A stretch of 64,000 bases of DNA from Lysobacterales bacterium (GTDB lineage Bacteria; Pseudomonadota; Gammaproteobacteria; Xanthomonadales; Ahniellaceae): positions 124,001 through 188,000 of the forward strand of contig JACPFU010000010.1 of NCBI GenBank assembly GCA_016182785.1, read 5' to 3'. The notes under the pieces were generated by a model. That model ran no database searches. It was given only the letters and a program-made list of their open reading frames with translations, and was not told the DNA's origin. Of the stretch, positions 16,063 through 25,319 are shown one piece after another. A program made the position numbers and the translations under genes. Each line of letters begins with the position of its first letter. The stretch's first letter is position 1.

Positions 16063-17750
16063 CCGCAAGCGCCAACGCCTCGACCGGCAACATCGCCGCG
16101 AGTCTGAGCTTCATGGCCTCGCGCCATCCGGACCGGCCCGCGATCCACTGCCCGGTCGGGCGCGACGCGGTCGGCGTGGCGATCTACAAGACGCTGAGCT
16201 ATGCCGAACTCGAGCACGAGGTCGGCATCGTCGCCTCCGGGCTGATCGCCTACGGCATCGGGCCGGGCGTGCGCACGGCGCTGATGGTGCGCCCGAGCAT
16301 CGAGCTGTTCGTGCTGATGTTCGCGCTGTTTCGCGCCGGCGCGGTGCCGATCCTGATCGACCCCGGCATCGACCGCCGCGCGCTGCGCCAGAGCCTGAAC
16401 GAGGCGCGGCCGCAGGCATTCATCGGCGTGCCGATGGCACACGTCGGTCGCGTCCTGCTCGGCTGGGGTCGCGACAGCATCCAGCAGCGCATCACCGTGA
16501 ACGGCTCGCGCCTGTTCTGGGGCGGCGCGCTGTATGAGCAGATCCGCGCGCTCGGCGACAAGCACGGGCCGGTGCCGCCGGCGGCGATGGCGTCGGACGC
16601 GCTGGCCGCCATCCTGTTCACCAGCGGCGCCACCGGCGCGCCCAAGGGCGTCGAGTACCAGCATCGGCATTTCCTCGCGCAGATCATCGCGATCCGCGCC
16701 GCCTTCCGCATCGAGCCGGGCGAGATCGACCTGCCGACCTTCCCGCCGTTCGCGCTGTTCGATCCCGCGCTCGGCATGACCAGCGTGATCCCGGACATGG
16801 ACCCGACCAAGCCCGGCAGCGTCGATCCGGTCAAGCTCGTGAACACCATCGAGAAGTACGGCGTGACCACACTGTTCGGGTCGCCGGCGCTGGTCGACGT
16901 GCTCGCCAACTACGGCGCCGCCTCGGGCAAGCGCCTGGCCGGCGTGCGGCGCGTGATTTCGGCCGGTGCCCCGGTGACGCCGAAGACGGTACAGCGCCTG
17001 CGCAGCATGCTGCCCGAGGACGCCGAGATCTTCACCCCCTACGGCGCCACCGAGTGCCTGCCGGTATGCACGATCGAGAGCCGCGAGATCCTCGCGCTCG
17101 CCGAGCGCACCAATCGCGGCGAAGGCATCTGCGTCGGCAAGCCGCTGCCGGCGAACCAGGTGCGACTGGTCAAGGTCACCGACGAGGCGATCGACGCCTT
17201 CGGCCCGGCCACCGACGTGCTGCCGGGTGCGATCGGCGAGATCGTGGTCAGTGGCCCGACCACGACCGAAGCCTATTTCGCGCGCGCCTCCGCCACCCGT
17301 CTCGCCAAGATCGTGCACGCGGGCCGCGTCTGGCACCGCATGGGCGACGTCGGCTACTTCGACGCCCAGGGCCGGCTCTGGTACGCCGGGCGCAAGGCGC
17401 ATCGGGTCGAGACCGGCAACGGCGTGTTCTATCCGGAGATCGTCGAAGGCGTGTTCAACGTGCACCCGAAGGTACGCCGCACCGCGCTGGTCGGCGTGCG
17501 CGTGCACGGCAAGGCGGTGCCCGGCATCTGCGTCGAACTGGCGCAGGAGGTCTCGACCGCGGAATGGAAGCGGATCCGCTTCGAGTTGCGCGACCTGTCG
17601 CTGCGCAACGAGGCGACCAGCGTGATCCGCCACTACTGGCGGCACCCGGGATTCCCGGTGGACATCCGCCACAATGCCAAGATCGACCGTCTGGCGCTGG
17701 CGCAATGGGCCGCGAAGCGCGCCGACAAGGCCGATCTCGGACTCACCTGA
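16059..17750 (+). CDS. oleC: OleC, beta-lactone synthetase (AMP-dependent ligase family)
   Basis: OleC uses ATP to convert the beta-hydroxy acid from OleD into a beta-lactone. The protein of 563 residues has the adenylate-forming signature FTSGATGAPKGV at 187-198, the A5-like YGATEC at 329-334, and MGDVGYFDAQGRLWYAGRKAHRVETGNG in the C-terminal hinge region. IRHNAKIDRLALAQWA at the C-terminus holds the conserved lysine. Acyl-CoA ligases share the fold, but the neighbours oleB and oleD point to OleC. Start ATG at 16059 overlaps the oleB stop; OleD follows after 18 bp with a GGAG site. Confidence 0.9.
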   Translation: MTASANASTGNIAASLSFMASRHPDRPAIHCPVGRDAVGVAIYKTLSYAELEHEVGIVASGLIAYGIGPGVRTALMVRPSIELFVLMFALFRAGAVPILIDPGIDRRALRQSLNEARPQAFIGVPMAHVGRVLLGWGRDSIQQRITVNGSRLFWGGALYEQIRALGDKHGPVPPAAMASDALAAILFTSGATGAPKGVEYQHRHFLAQIIAIRAAFRIEPGEIDLPTFPPFALFDPALGMTSVIPDMDPTKPGSVDPVKLVNTIEKYGVTTLFGSPALVDVLANYGAASGKRLAGVRRVISAGAPVTPKTVQRLRSMLPEDAEIFTPYGATECLPVCTIESREILALAERTNRGEGICVGKPLPANQVRLVKVTDEAIDAFGPATDVLPGAIGEIVVSGPTTTEAYFARASATRLAKIVHAGRVWHRMGDVGYFDAQGRLWYAGRKAHRVETGNGVFYPEIVEGVFNVHPKVRRTALVGVRVHGKAVPGICVELAQEVSTAEWKRIRFELRDLSLRNEATSVIRHYWRHPGFPVDIRHNAKIDRLALAQWAAKRADKADLGLT

Positions 17751-17768
17751 GCAAACCCGGAGCAACCC

Positions 17769-18776
17769 ATGAAGATCCTGGTCACCGGCGGCGGCGGATT
17801 CCTCGGCCACGCGATCTGCCGCCTGCTCAAGGCGCGCGGCGACGAGGTCGTCAGCCTGACGCGTTCGCACTACGGCGCGCTGTCTGCACTCGGCGTGCGG
17901 CAGGTACAAGGCGACGTCGCCGTGCTCGACAGCGTGCTCGCGGCCAGCAAGGGCTGCGATGCGGTGATCCACACCGCTGCGCTTGCCGGCATCTGGGGCA
18001 ATTTCGACGAGTTCAGCCGCACCAACATCGGCGGCACCATGGCGGTGATCGGCGCCTGCGAACTGAACGGCGTCGGCAAGCTGGTGCACACCTCCACGCC
18101 GAGTGTGGTGCATGCCGGCCACGACATCGAGGGTGGCAATGAAAGCCTGCCCTACGCCACCCAGTTCAAGGCGCACTACCCGGCGACCAAGGCCGTCGCC
18201 GAACAGCGCGTGCTGGCCGCGAACTCGCCGAAACTCGCGACCGTCGCACTGCGCCCGCACCTGATCTGGGGACCGGGCGATCGCCACCTGCTGCCACGCA
18301 TCCTGGCGCGTGCCCGCGCCGGGCAGTTGCGTTTCATCGGCGCCGCGAAGAAGGTCGATACCACCTACATCGACAACGCCGCGCAGGCGCATCTGGACGC
18401 GCTCGACCACCTGGCTCCGGGCAGCGCCTGCGCCGGGCGCGCGTACTTCATCTCGCAGGACCAGCCGGTCGCGCTGGAGGAGATGGTCAACCGGCTGCTG
18501 CGCGCCTGCGGCCAGGAGCCGGTCACCAAGCGCGTGTCCCCGGCCATCGCCCGCGTCGCCGCGCGCTTTTTCGAGACGCTGTACAAGACCCTCGGCAAGC
18601 AGGAAGAACCGCCGCTCACGAGCTTCCTGGTCGAGCAGCTCTCGACCGCACACTGGTTCAGCATCCACGCCGCCAAGCGCGACCTCGGCTACCAGGCCAA
18701 GGTCAGTACCGTCGAAGGCATGCAGCGACTGCAGGAATGGTGGCAGCGCGAAGGCCGCATGAAGCTCGACGGCTGA
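17769..18776 (+). CDS. oleD: OleD, NADPH-dependent 2-alkyl-3-ketoalkanoate reductase
   Basis: OleD reduces the beta-keto acid produced by OleA to a beta-hydroxy acid. The 335-residue protein is an extended short-chain dehydrogenase. The nucleotide-binding GGGGFLG is at residues 7-13, the catalytic triad is probably Ser/Thr in HTSTPSVV (107-114) plus Y137 and K141 in YPATK, and LRPHLIWGPGDRHLLPRIL is a typical epimerase-like substrate loop. It is the last gene of oleB-oleC-oleD and a GC-rich hairpin follows. The matching oleA condensing enzyme is not found in this window. Confidence 0.9.
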   Translation: MKILVTGGGGFLGHAICRLLKARGDEVVSLTRSHYGALSALGVRQVQGDVAVLDSVLAASKGCDAVIHTAALAGIWGNFDEFSRTNIGGTMAVIGACELNGVGKLVHTSTPSVVHAGHDIEGGNESLPYATQFKAHYPATKAVAEQRVLAANSPKLATVALRPHLIWGPGDRHLLPRILARARAGQLRFIGAAKKVDTTYIDNAAQAHLDALDHLAPGSACAGRAYFISQDQPVALEEMVNRLLRACGQEPVTKRVSPAIARVAARFFETLYKTLGKQEEPPLTSFLVEQLSTAHWFSIHAAKRDLGYQAKVSTVEGMQRLQEWWQREGRMKLDG

Positions 18777-18784
18777 GGGGCCGT

Positions 18785-18806
18785 GCCCGGTCCGAATTCG
18801 CCGGGC
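18785..18806 (+). terminator. Hairpin after oleD
   Basis: GCCCGG-(10 nt)-CCGGGC, extended outward by GGGGCC against CCCC, lies directly after the oleD stop. A short TTT follows at 18814-18816. It is a plausible intrinsic terminator of the ole operon. Confidence 0.4.
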
Positions 18807-18893
18807 CCCGTCAGTTTGCGCAGCGTGCGCTTTCCTTTGCGTGGTTGATTGGCGATAGTCGCGCGCCCGTCCACGCCACCCAAGGAACCGCGC

Positions 18894-21800
18894 ATGCTGC
18901 CTGTCCGTCGCCCGCTCCAGAAATCGCTGCTCTCCACCTTGATCCTCGCCGCGCTGGCCATGCCGGCCTTCGCCTCCGAGAGCAAATTCGACGGGCATGC
19001 CGGTCGTCATTTCGACGCGCGCACGACGCTGCCTTCGCCGCAGGCGCGTGCGCCGCGAGCGACCCAGGTCGCTGCACTGGCAGCGTTGCGCGCCTCGGTG
19101 CCGGGGCTGCGGCAGGAACTGGACGCGGCGAGCGGTGTCACGCGCATGCTCGCCAACACGCTCGGTGCGCTGACCGCGCCGGCCCCGGGCAGCGACAACA
19201 AGCTCGTCGCGCTCGGCTTCGTGCGCGACCACGCCGCGCTGCTCGGGCTGAGCCCGGCCGATGTGAGCGAGTACGAGATCACCGACGACGTGCGCAGCAA
19301 CGCAAGCCCGGTGCGTCATCTCTACCTGCGCCAGATGCACCAGGGACTGCCGCTGTACAACGGCCAGCTGCAGGTGCACATCGACAGCGAGGGCCGCATC
19401 ATCTCGCTGAACAACCAGTTCCTGCCGAATCTGGCGCAGTCGGTGAATCGCACCCAGCCGGCGATCACGGTGCAAGCCGCGCTTGCTGCGGCGGCCGCGC
19501 ACGATGAGCGCGCCGTCGGCCCGATCGTGCAGGTCAGTGCCGAGGGCGGTGCGCGCCAGCGCACGGTGCTCGACGCGCGCAGCCTCTCGGAGCGACCGAT
19601 CGAGGCAAGCCTGATGCTGCTGCCGGTGGCGGGCCGTGAGGCGCGTCTGGTCTGGAACTTCCAGATCTGGGAACCGCGCGGCGGCGACATCGCCGACTAC
19701 ACCGTCGACGCCGAGACCGGCCAGGTCTGGACCCGACTGAGCTGGGTCGCGGATGCGCAGTACAAGGTTTTTGAGGTGCCGCGCGAGAGCCCGAACCACA
19801 CCACGCCGACGCCCCCCGCCGACGGCCGCACGACCCAGGTCAACCCGCAGAACTCGGGTTCGCCCTTCGGCTGGCATGACACCAACGCTGCGGCCGGCGC
19901 CGAATTCACCACGACCCAGGGCAACAACGTCCACGCCTACACCGACACCGATGCCGACGACGCGCCCGATCCGGGCAGCTCGCCCGACTGCACAGCGCCG
20001 CTCGACTGCAGCTTCACGCTCGACCTGACGCTGGCGCCTTCGAGCTACCGCCCGGCCGCAGTCGCGAACCTGTTCTACATGAACAACATGATGCACGACA
20101 TCGCCTACCCGTTCGGGTTCGATGAAGCCGGCGGCAACTTCCAGACCAACAACTACGGCAACGGCGGCGCCGGCAACGACTCGGTACAGGGCGAAGCCCA
20201 GGACGGCGTGGGTACCAACAACGCCAATTTCGCCACGCCGCCGGACGGCTCGCGTCCACGCATGCAGATGTTCATTTGGACCACGACCACGCCGAATCGC
20301 GACGGCGATTTCGACAACGGCATCATCGCGCACGAATACGGACACGGCATTTCCAACCGCCTGGTCGGCGGGCCGGCCAATGTCGGCTGCCTCGGCAACA
20401 GCCAGCAGGCCGGCGAAGGGCTCTCGGACTGGTGGTCGCTGTACTACACGCAGCCGGATGCAACCACGCGCCACCGCGGCATCGGCACCTACGCGATCAA
20501 CCAGCCGACCACCGGCCTCGGCATCCGTCAGGACTACTACGACGGCGACCCGGCGGTGAATGTCGAGCCGGTCGAGAACACCTGGACCTACCAGTCGATC
20601 AGCGGCGCGGCGATTCCGCACGGTGTCGGCTCGCGCTGGGCGCAGGCGTACTGGCAGGTGACGTGGGCGCTGATCGACGAACACGGCTACGACGCGGACC
20701 TCGACAACTACACCGGAACCGCCGCCGACAAGGGCAACATCCGCGCGATGTACTACATCATCGAAGGACTGAAGAACACGGCTTGCTCGCCGGCTTTCAC
20801 CGACATCCGCGACGGCATCCTCGCGGCCGCCAACGCGGCTCCGTTCAACGGCGAAGACACCTGCCTGATCTGGGAGGCCTTCGCCGAATACGGGCTCGGC
20901 GCGAACGCCATCTCCGGGGGCGCCGACAGCACCTCGCCGACCAATGGCTTCGAGATTCCGGCGGCGTGCAGCTTCCTTGGTGTCGCGAATGCAAACCGGC
21001 AGATCTGCGCCGGCACCGACGCCGTGTTCCCGATCACACTCGGCAGCGCGTACACGCCGCCGGTGGCGATGTCGGTCGTCGGCAATCCGGCTGGTACCAC
21101 CACCGCGTTCGCACCGAATCCGGTGGTGACGCTGGCCGGCGGCAGCACGCTGACCATCGGCAACACCGCGGCGGCGACGTTTGGCAGCTATCCGATCACG
21201 GTGACCGGGGCCGACGGTGCCCAGACCGCCGACCTCGCGCTGACGCTCGACGTCTACACCACCGCGCCCTCGGCACCGAACCCGACCGCGCCGGCCAACG
21301 CCGCGACCGACGTCTCGGTGTCGCCGACGCTGACCTGGGACGCGGCGACGCAGGCCGGCGACTACCTGCTCGAGATCGCCACCGACAATGCGTTCACCAC
21401 CATCGTCTACACGCAGACCGTAAGCGGCACCAGCCACAACGTGGCGACGCCGCTGAGCGGCTCGACCGAGTATTTCTGGCGCGTGCGCTCGACCAATGCC
21501 TGCGGCGACGGCAGCCACTCGCCGACCTTCTCGTTCACCACCCAGGCGTTCTTCTGCGCCACGCCGAACCTGAGCATTCCGGACAACCTGCCGGCCGGCG
21601 TCACCACCGACCTGGTCGTCGCCAACGGCGGCACCATCACCGACCTGGACGTGAAGCTCGAGACCACGCACACCTGGGTCGGAGACTTGGTGTTCACCTT
21701 GACCCACGTCACCAGCGGCACCTCGGTGGTGTTCTTCGATCGTCCCGGCCGTCCGGCGAGCACCAACGGTTGCAGCGGCAACGACGTCAACGCGACCTTG

Positions 21801-22040
21801 GACGACGAGGCCGCGACACCGGTCGAGTCGCAGTGCGCCGGCTCGGCACCTACGATCAACGGCACCTTCCAGCCAAACAACCCGCTGACCGCGTTCGATG
21901 GTCTGGAGCGCGCCGGCACCTGGCGCCTGACCGCGAGCGACCAGGCGGGTGCAGACCTCGGCACGGTCACCCGCTGGTGCATTTCCGGGGCGGTGCAGGG
22001 AGTGTTGCCGGACGCCGTGTTCAGCGACGGCTTCGAGTGA
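18894..22040 (+). CDS. Secreted M36 (fungalysin-type) metalloprotease with P-domain and C-terminal GFE tag
   Basis: A 1048-residue secreted protease. Residues about 1-28 form a signal peptide and about 30-290 a propeptide with FTP-like elements (RHLYLRQMHQGLPLYNGQLQV). The M36 catalytic domain has HEYGH at 480-484 and E508 in GEGLSDWW, matching HExxH plus a downstream glutamate. A fibronectin-type-III-like region (APNPTAPANAATDVSVSPTLTW) and a proprotein-convertase-like P domain (LETTHTWVGDLVFTL) follow. The last residues are VFSDGFE, a C-terminal motif shared with two other secreted proteins in the window. The ATG at 18894 was chosen for its signal peptide and the AAGGAA site. A GATAGT -10-like box lies at 18854. 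Confidence 0.92.
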   Translation: MLPVRRPLQKSLLSTLILAALAMPAFASESKFDGHAGRHFDARTTLPSPQARAPRATQVAALAALRASVPGLRQELDAASGVTRMLANTLGALTAPAPGSDNKLVALGFVRDHAALLGLSPADVSEYEITDDVRSNASPVRHLYLRQMHQGLPLYNGQLQVHIDSEGRIISLNNQFLPNLAQSVNRTQPAITVQAALAAAAAHDERAVGPIVQVSAEGGARQRTVLDARSLSERPIEASLMLLPVAGREARLVWNFQIWEPRGGDIADYTVDAETGQVWTRLSWVADAQYKVFEVPRESPNHTTPTPPADGRTTQVNPQNSGSPFGWHDTNAAAGAEFTTTQGNNVHAYTDTDADDAPDPGSSPDCTAPLDCSFTLDLTLAPSSYRPAAVANLFYMNNMMHDIAYPFGFDEAGGNFQTNNYGNGGAGNDSVQGEAQDGVGTNNANFATPPDGSRPRMQMFIWTTTTPNRDGDFDNGIIAHEYGHGISNRLVGGPANVGCLGNSQQAGEGLSDWWSLYYTQPDATTRHRGIGTYAINQPTTGLGIRQDYYDGDPAVNVEPVENTWTYQSISGAAIPHGVGSRWAQAYWQVTWALIDEHGYDADLDNYTGTAADKGNIRAMYYIIEGLKNTACSPAFTDIRDGILAAANAAPFNGEDTCLIWEAFAEYGLGANAISGGADSTSPTNGFEIPAACSFLGVANANRQICAGTDAVFPITLGSAYTPPVAMSVVGNPAGTTTAFAPNPVVTLAGGSTLTIGNTAAATFGSYPITVTGADGAQTADLALTLDVYTTAPSAPNPTAPANAATDVSVSPTLTWDAATQAGDYLLEIATDNAFTTIVYTQTVSGTSHNVATPLSGSTEYFWRVRSTNACGDGSHSPTFSFTTQAFFCATPNLSIPDNLPAGVTTDLVVANGGTITDLDVKLETTHTWVGDLVFTLTHVTSGTSVVFFDRPGRPASTNGCSGNDVNATLDDEAATPVESQCAGSAPTINGTFQPNNPLTAFDGLERAGTWRLTASDQAGADLGTVTRWCISGAVQGVLPDAVFSDGFE

Positions 22041-22050
22041 TCGCGGGCGC

Positions 22051-22081
22051 GCAGCGGGCAGCCCACGCGGCCGCCCGTTGC
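22051..22081 (+). terminator. Hairpin after the M36 protease gene
   Basis: GCAGCGGGC (22051-22059) pairs with GCCCGTTGC (22073-22081) with one G-T pair, 11 bp after the stop codon. There is no T-run. The remaining space to 22288 holds no open frame that I can support. Confidence 0.35.
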
Positions 22082-22288
22082 ACGCCGCGGCATCCACGCG
22101 AACAAGGATTCACACAGCTTTTCAAACACCGCGCCACGCCGGGCACCGCCCGGCCGACCGCGGCGCGCTGGTTCCTCCTTGCCGTTCAGTCACTTCGCCG
22201 CGGCGTCGGGCACCAGCCCGAGGCCCCGGCGGCGTTTGAGGCCAGCGTCACCATACGCTAGGCTCGGTCCTGAAACGGAGGAAGCACC

Positions 22289-22633
22289 ATGCGCCTGAAC
22301 GTGATCGTCAAGGGCACCGCACTGGCCATGATCGTGGCGTCGGCCCTCGTGCTCAGCGCCTGCAGCAAGAGCCGCGAAACGCGCGCGGCGGAAGCCTGCG
22401 TCGCCGAGTTCGTCGCCAAGATCGAAAAGGACCGCCCGTACCGCGCCGACATCGCCGCGATCGCCGCGACGGCGAAGGCGGAAGGTGCCGACCTGCTGGT
22501 CATCGAATCCGAAGCCACGCTCGACGCCGCGCAGGCCAACGAGTCGAAGCAGAAGTTCCTGTGCCGGGTGCAGTTCGACGCCAGCAAGCCCGACGCCGAC
22601 CCGGCGGTCATCCTGTTCCAGTTCGCGTTCTGA
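22289..22633 (+). CDS. Small predicted lipoprotein
   Basis: A 114-residue protein with a type II signal peptide ending in the lipobox LSAC (Cys25). It has a soluble domain of about 90 residues with two further cysteines (EACVAEF, KFLCRVQF) that could form a disulfide. No known family was recognised. The ATG is supported by GGAGGA at 22277-22282 and a TAGGCT -10-like box at 22259. It is convergent with the AMP nucleosidase gene, with a strong hairpin between them. Location at the inner or outer membrane is inferred from the lipobox only. Confidence 0.75.
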   Translation: MRLNVIVKGTALAMIVASALVLSACSKSRETRAAEACVAEFVAKIEKDRPYRADIAAIAATAKAEGADLLVIESEATLDAAQANESKQKFLCRVQFDASKPDADPAVILFQFAF

Positions 22634-22637
22634 TCAC

Positions 22638-22659
22638 GCCGGAGCGAGCGCGCTCCGGC
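22638..22659. terminator. Strong hairpin between convergent genes
   Basis: Perfect 9-bp arms GCCGGAGCG and CGCTCCGGC with a 4-nt loop lie in the 45-bp gap between two convergent stop codons. It probably serves both transcripts; there is no T-run. Confidence 0.55.
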
Positions 22660-22678
22660 AGCCCCCGCGGTCCGCGCC

Positions 22679-23458
22679 TCACTCGTCGAAGCGCAGGTGC
22701 TTCACCGACTTGCCGTGGCGCCGGATCAGGCGCAGCGCCTCGATGCCGACCTTCACGTGCGCATCGACGAAGCCTTCGGTCACCTTGCGGTCGGAGGCTT
22801 CGGTCTTCACCCCCTCCGGAATCATCGGCTGGTCCGACACCAGCAGCAGCGCCCCCGAGGGGATCTCGTTCGCGAAGCCGGCCGAGAACACGGTGGCGGT
22901 CTCCATGTCGATCGCCATCGCGCGGGTCTTGCGCAGGTACTCCTTGAACGCTTCGTCGTGTTCCCAGACGCGGCGATTGGTGGTGTAGACGGTGCCGGTC
23001 CAGTAGTCGAAATCGAGGTCGCGGATCATCGTCGAGACCGCGCGCTGCAACGAGAACGCCGGCAGCGCCGGCACCTCGGGCAGCAGGTAATCGTTCGAGG
23101 TGCCCTCGCCGCGGATCGCCGCGATCGGCAACACCAGGTCACCGATCTCGTTCTTGCGCTTCAGCCCGCCGCACTTGCCGAGGAACAGCAGCGCCTTGGG
23201 CGCGATCGCCGACAGCAGGTCCATCACCGTCGCCGCATTGGCGCTGCCCATGCCGAAGTTGATCATGGTGATGCCATCGAAGGTCACGCTCGGCATCGGC
23301 CGGTCCTGCCCGCGCACTTCGCCGCCACCGATCACGCGCTTGAACACTTCCAGATAGCCGCCGAAATTGGTCAGCAGGATGTGTTCGCCGAACTCTGCAA
23401 GCGGCACGCCGGTGTAGCGCGGTAGCCAGTTGGCGACGATTTCGTGTTTTTCCTTCAT
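22679..23458 (-). CDS. amn: AMP nucleosidase
   Basis: This enzyme hydrolyses AMP to adenine and ribose 5-phosphate. The 259-residue protein belongs to the nucleoside phosphorylase superfamily. ITMINFGMGSANAATVMDLL and PKALLFLGKCGGLK build the phosphate/ribose site and AIDMETATVFSAGFANEIP is the methionine-glutamate ribose-binding motif. It corresponds to the short form of AMP nucleosidase seen in Bacteroidetes and some proteobacteria; the long E. coli form has an extra N-terminal domain of about 200 residues. The start is supported by a GGAGGAGA site and a TACAAT box at 23483-23488 on the minus strand. Confidence 0.88.
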   Translation of the reverse strand: MKEKHEIVANWLPRYTGVPLAEFGEHILLTNFGGYLEVFKRVIGGGEVRGQDRPMPSVTFDGITMINFGMGSANAATVMDLLSAIAPKALLFLGKCGGLKRKNEIGDLVLPIAAIRGEGTSNDYLLPEVPALPAFSLQRAVSTMIRDLDFDYWTGTVYTTNRRVWEHDEAFKEYLRKTRAMAIDMETATVFSAGFANEIPSGALLLVSDQPMIPEGVKTEASDRKVTEGFVDAHVKVGIEALRLIRRHGKSVKHLRFDE

Positions 23459-23604
23459 CTGCGTCTCCTCCGTATTCCCGCCATTGTATGCGAGCGACGC
23501 ACCCGCGCCGGGAACCGGGCCTCGACAGAACGGGCGTCGCAGATTCCCCGGGACACGGGCGGCCGCTTTCGCGACACTTCGGTCCGGGCCGAGGGAGCAG
23601 CGCC

Positions 23605-24996
23605 ATGCCGAATGTCCATCCGTTGATCCTGTTGCTCGCCGGCAGTCACGCGCTGGCAGCGGACAGCGCAGCCATTCCGCCCGATCCCTTCGCCCCGCTG
23701 CAGCCGTTGATCGGCCACTGCTGGCGTGCGCCGATGGGCGAGCAGATGCACGACATCCAGTGCTTCGATTGGATGCTCGACGGCAAGTTCGTGCGCAGCA
23801 CCCACGTCGTGCTGAACCCCGGACCGGTCTACTCGGGCGAGACCATCTACCGCTTCGACCCCGACGCCAAGCGTCTCGGTTTCCACTATTTCACCAGCAC
23901 CGGCGCGCTCAGCCAGGGCCAGCTCGAGGCGACGACGCAGGGCTATCTGGTACCGGAATCGCACGTCGGCGCGGACGGCGTGCGCACCGAACTGCGCAGC
24001 CGCTTCGAGCACCTGGATGCAACCCACTTCAGCGTGCGCACCGAAGTGCTGAAGGGTGAAGCCTGGGGCATCCATGGCGAGCGCACCTACACCCGCGCCG
24101 ACGTCGACGCCGCCCTGCGCGCGGCCGTCGTGGTCCGCCACGGCGAACACGACTACGTGCTGGCCTACACCCGCTCCACCGACGCCGGCTGGCGCGTGGT
24201 GCGCCGCGATGCACGCGGCGAGGCCGTGCTTGCCGGGGACATCGCTGCAGACAGCTGGGCCTGGAGTGCGCGCGACGCGCAGTTGCTGCTGCTGTCGCAG
24301 GCCAATGCCGAGGACGGCGCGAAGGGCTGGCGGCCGCATCGCTTGGGGTCCGATGGCCGCGGCTTTGCGCGCGTGCATGCAGACCGCGTCGCCGATGGTT
24401 TCCTCGACCGCTCGCCCGACGGCCGCACCTGGGCGGCGGAACGTCGCGAGGGCACGCACAAGCGCATCGTGTTCTTCGCCGAGGGCGACACCGCGTTGCG
24501 CTACTTCGGCGCGCAGAACGCCGACTACGATGACGCCGATCCGCAGTTCTCGCCGGATGGCGAGCGCCTGCTGTTTCGATCCAACCGCAGTGGCAGCTGG
24601 GAGATCCACACTGCCGCGCCCGACGGCAGCGACCTCGTGCAACTCACCCGCGACGACGCAAACAACGCCATCGACCCCCACGAATATGGCGGCGAGGGCC
24701 CGCCACGCTGGTCCCCCGACGGCCGCCGCGTCCTGTGGATGCGCAAGTTCCCGGGGCGCGGATACGACCTCTGGATGATGGATGCCGATGGCCGCAACGC
24801 CAAGGCGCTGACCGACAACGGCAAGATCGACGATGCCTACCCGTCGTGGTCGCCCGACGGCCAACGCATCGCCTTCGACTCGAATCGAGACGGCAACAAC
24901 GAGATCTACCTAATGGATGCCGACGGCAGCAACGTCTTGCGCGTGACCTGGACGCCGCAGGCAGAACTGGCCCCGCTGTGGGTGCGGAGCCGGTAG
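23605..24996 (+). CDS. Exported protein with DUF1579-like N-terminus and TolB-type beta-propeller
   Basis: A 463-residue protein with a short signal peptide (PLILLLAGSHALA). The N-terminal domain of about 150 residues starts with PLQPLIGHCWRAPMGEQMHDIQCFDWMLDGKFVRSTHVV, the layout of lipocalin-like DUF1579-type domains. The C-terminal part has several PD40/TolB-like blades: DADPQFSPDGERLLFRSNRSGSWEI, GPPRWSPDGRRVLWM, and DAYPSWSPDGQRIAFDSNRDGNNEIYLMDADGSN. Such propellers bind ligands or partners in the periplasm. The combination is unusual and the function is unknown. The ATG at 23605 has GAGGGAG as ribosome-binding site; the longer upstream frame overlaps the amn promoter. Confidence 0.75.
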   Translation: MPNVHPLILLLAGSHALAADSAAIPPDPFAPLQPLIGHCWRAPMGEQMHDIQCFDWMLDGKFVRSTHVVLNPGPVYSGETIYRFDPDAKRLGFHYFTSTGALSQGQLEATTQGYLVPESHVGADGVRTELRSRFEHLDATHFSVRTEVLKGEAWGIHGERTYTRADVDAALRAAVVVRHGEHDYVLAYTRSTDAGWRVVRRDARGEAVLAGDIAADSWAWSARDAQLLLLSQANAEDGAKGWRPHRLGSDGRGFARVHADRVADGFLDRSPDGRTWAAERREGTHKRIVFFAEGDTALRYFGAQNADYDDADPQFSPDGERLLFRSNRSGSWEIHTAAPDGSDLVQLTRDDANNAIDPHEYGGEGPPRWSPDGRRVLWMRKFPGRGYDLWMMDADGRNAKALTDNGKIDDAYPSWSPDGQRIAFDSNRDGNNEIYLMDADGSNVLRVTWTPQAELAPLWVRSR

Positions 24997-25037
24997 CGGC
25001 CAGAATCCTGCAGTCCGGCACGCGTTGCACCGCGTTG

Positions 25038-25062
25038 TACTACCGATTGCCGATCGGTAGTA
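25038..25062 (+). promoter_or_regulatory. Operator palindrome of the VapBC module
   Basis: Perfect 10-bp arms TACTACCGAT and ATCGGTAGTA with a 5-nt spacer end nine bases before the antitoxin ATG. The right arm contains a TAGTAT -10-like box and TTGTAC at 25035 could be a -35. This is the expected site for autoregulation by the ribbon-helix-helix antitoxin. Confidence 0.7.
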
Positions 25063-25070
25063 TCGCGCCC

Positions 25071-25319
25071 ATGAACACCCTGTCCGTCAAGCTGCCGAGC
25101 GACCTCGACGAAGCCATCGCTGCGGCCAGCGCACTGGAACACATCAGCAAGTCGACGCTGGTGCGTCGCGCGCTGGAAGCCTATCTCGCGCGTCGCGATT
25201 CGCGGGCGCCCCAGGCCTCGTCGCTGGACAAGGCGGGAGATCTGGTCGGGTGCTTCAAGGGCGGTCCGCGCGATCTCGCATCCAACCCCGCGCACCTCGC
25301 CGGCTTCGGCAGGACTTGA
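25071..25319 (+). CDS. Ribbon-helix-helix antitoxin (VapB type)
   Basis: An 82-residue protein. Residues 3-50 (TLSVKLPSDLDEAIAAASALEHISKSTLVRRALEAYL) form a CopG/Arc-type ribbon-helix-helix DNA-binding domain. The acidic C-terminal tail, with LDKAGDLVGCFKGGPRDLASNP, would wrap the toxin. The ATG at 25071 sits directly behind the palindromic operator. The PIN-domain toxin begins at the base after its stop codon. In such modules the antitoxin represses the promoter with the toxin as co-repressor. The longer upstream frame is a shadow within the propeller gene. Confidence 0.88.
   Translation: MNTLSVKLPSDLDEAIAAASALEHISKSTLVRRALEAYLARRDSRAPQASSLDKAGDLVGCFKGGPRDLASNPAHLAGFGRT

Noticed and set aside
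15984..22097. A minus-strand open frame of over 2000 codons opposite oleC, oleD and the M36 protease gene
   Set aside because: It has no recognisable domain, its composition is Arg/Ala/Gly/Val-rich as expected for an antisense frame in high-GC DNA, and the plus-strand genes have clear catalytic motifs.
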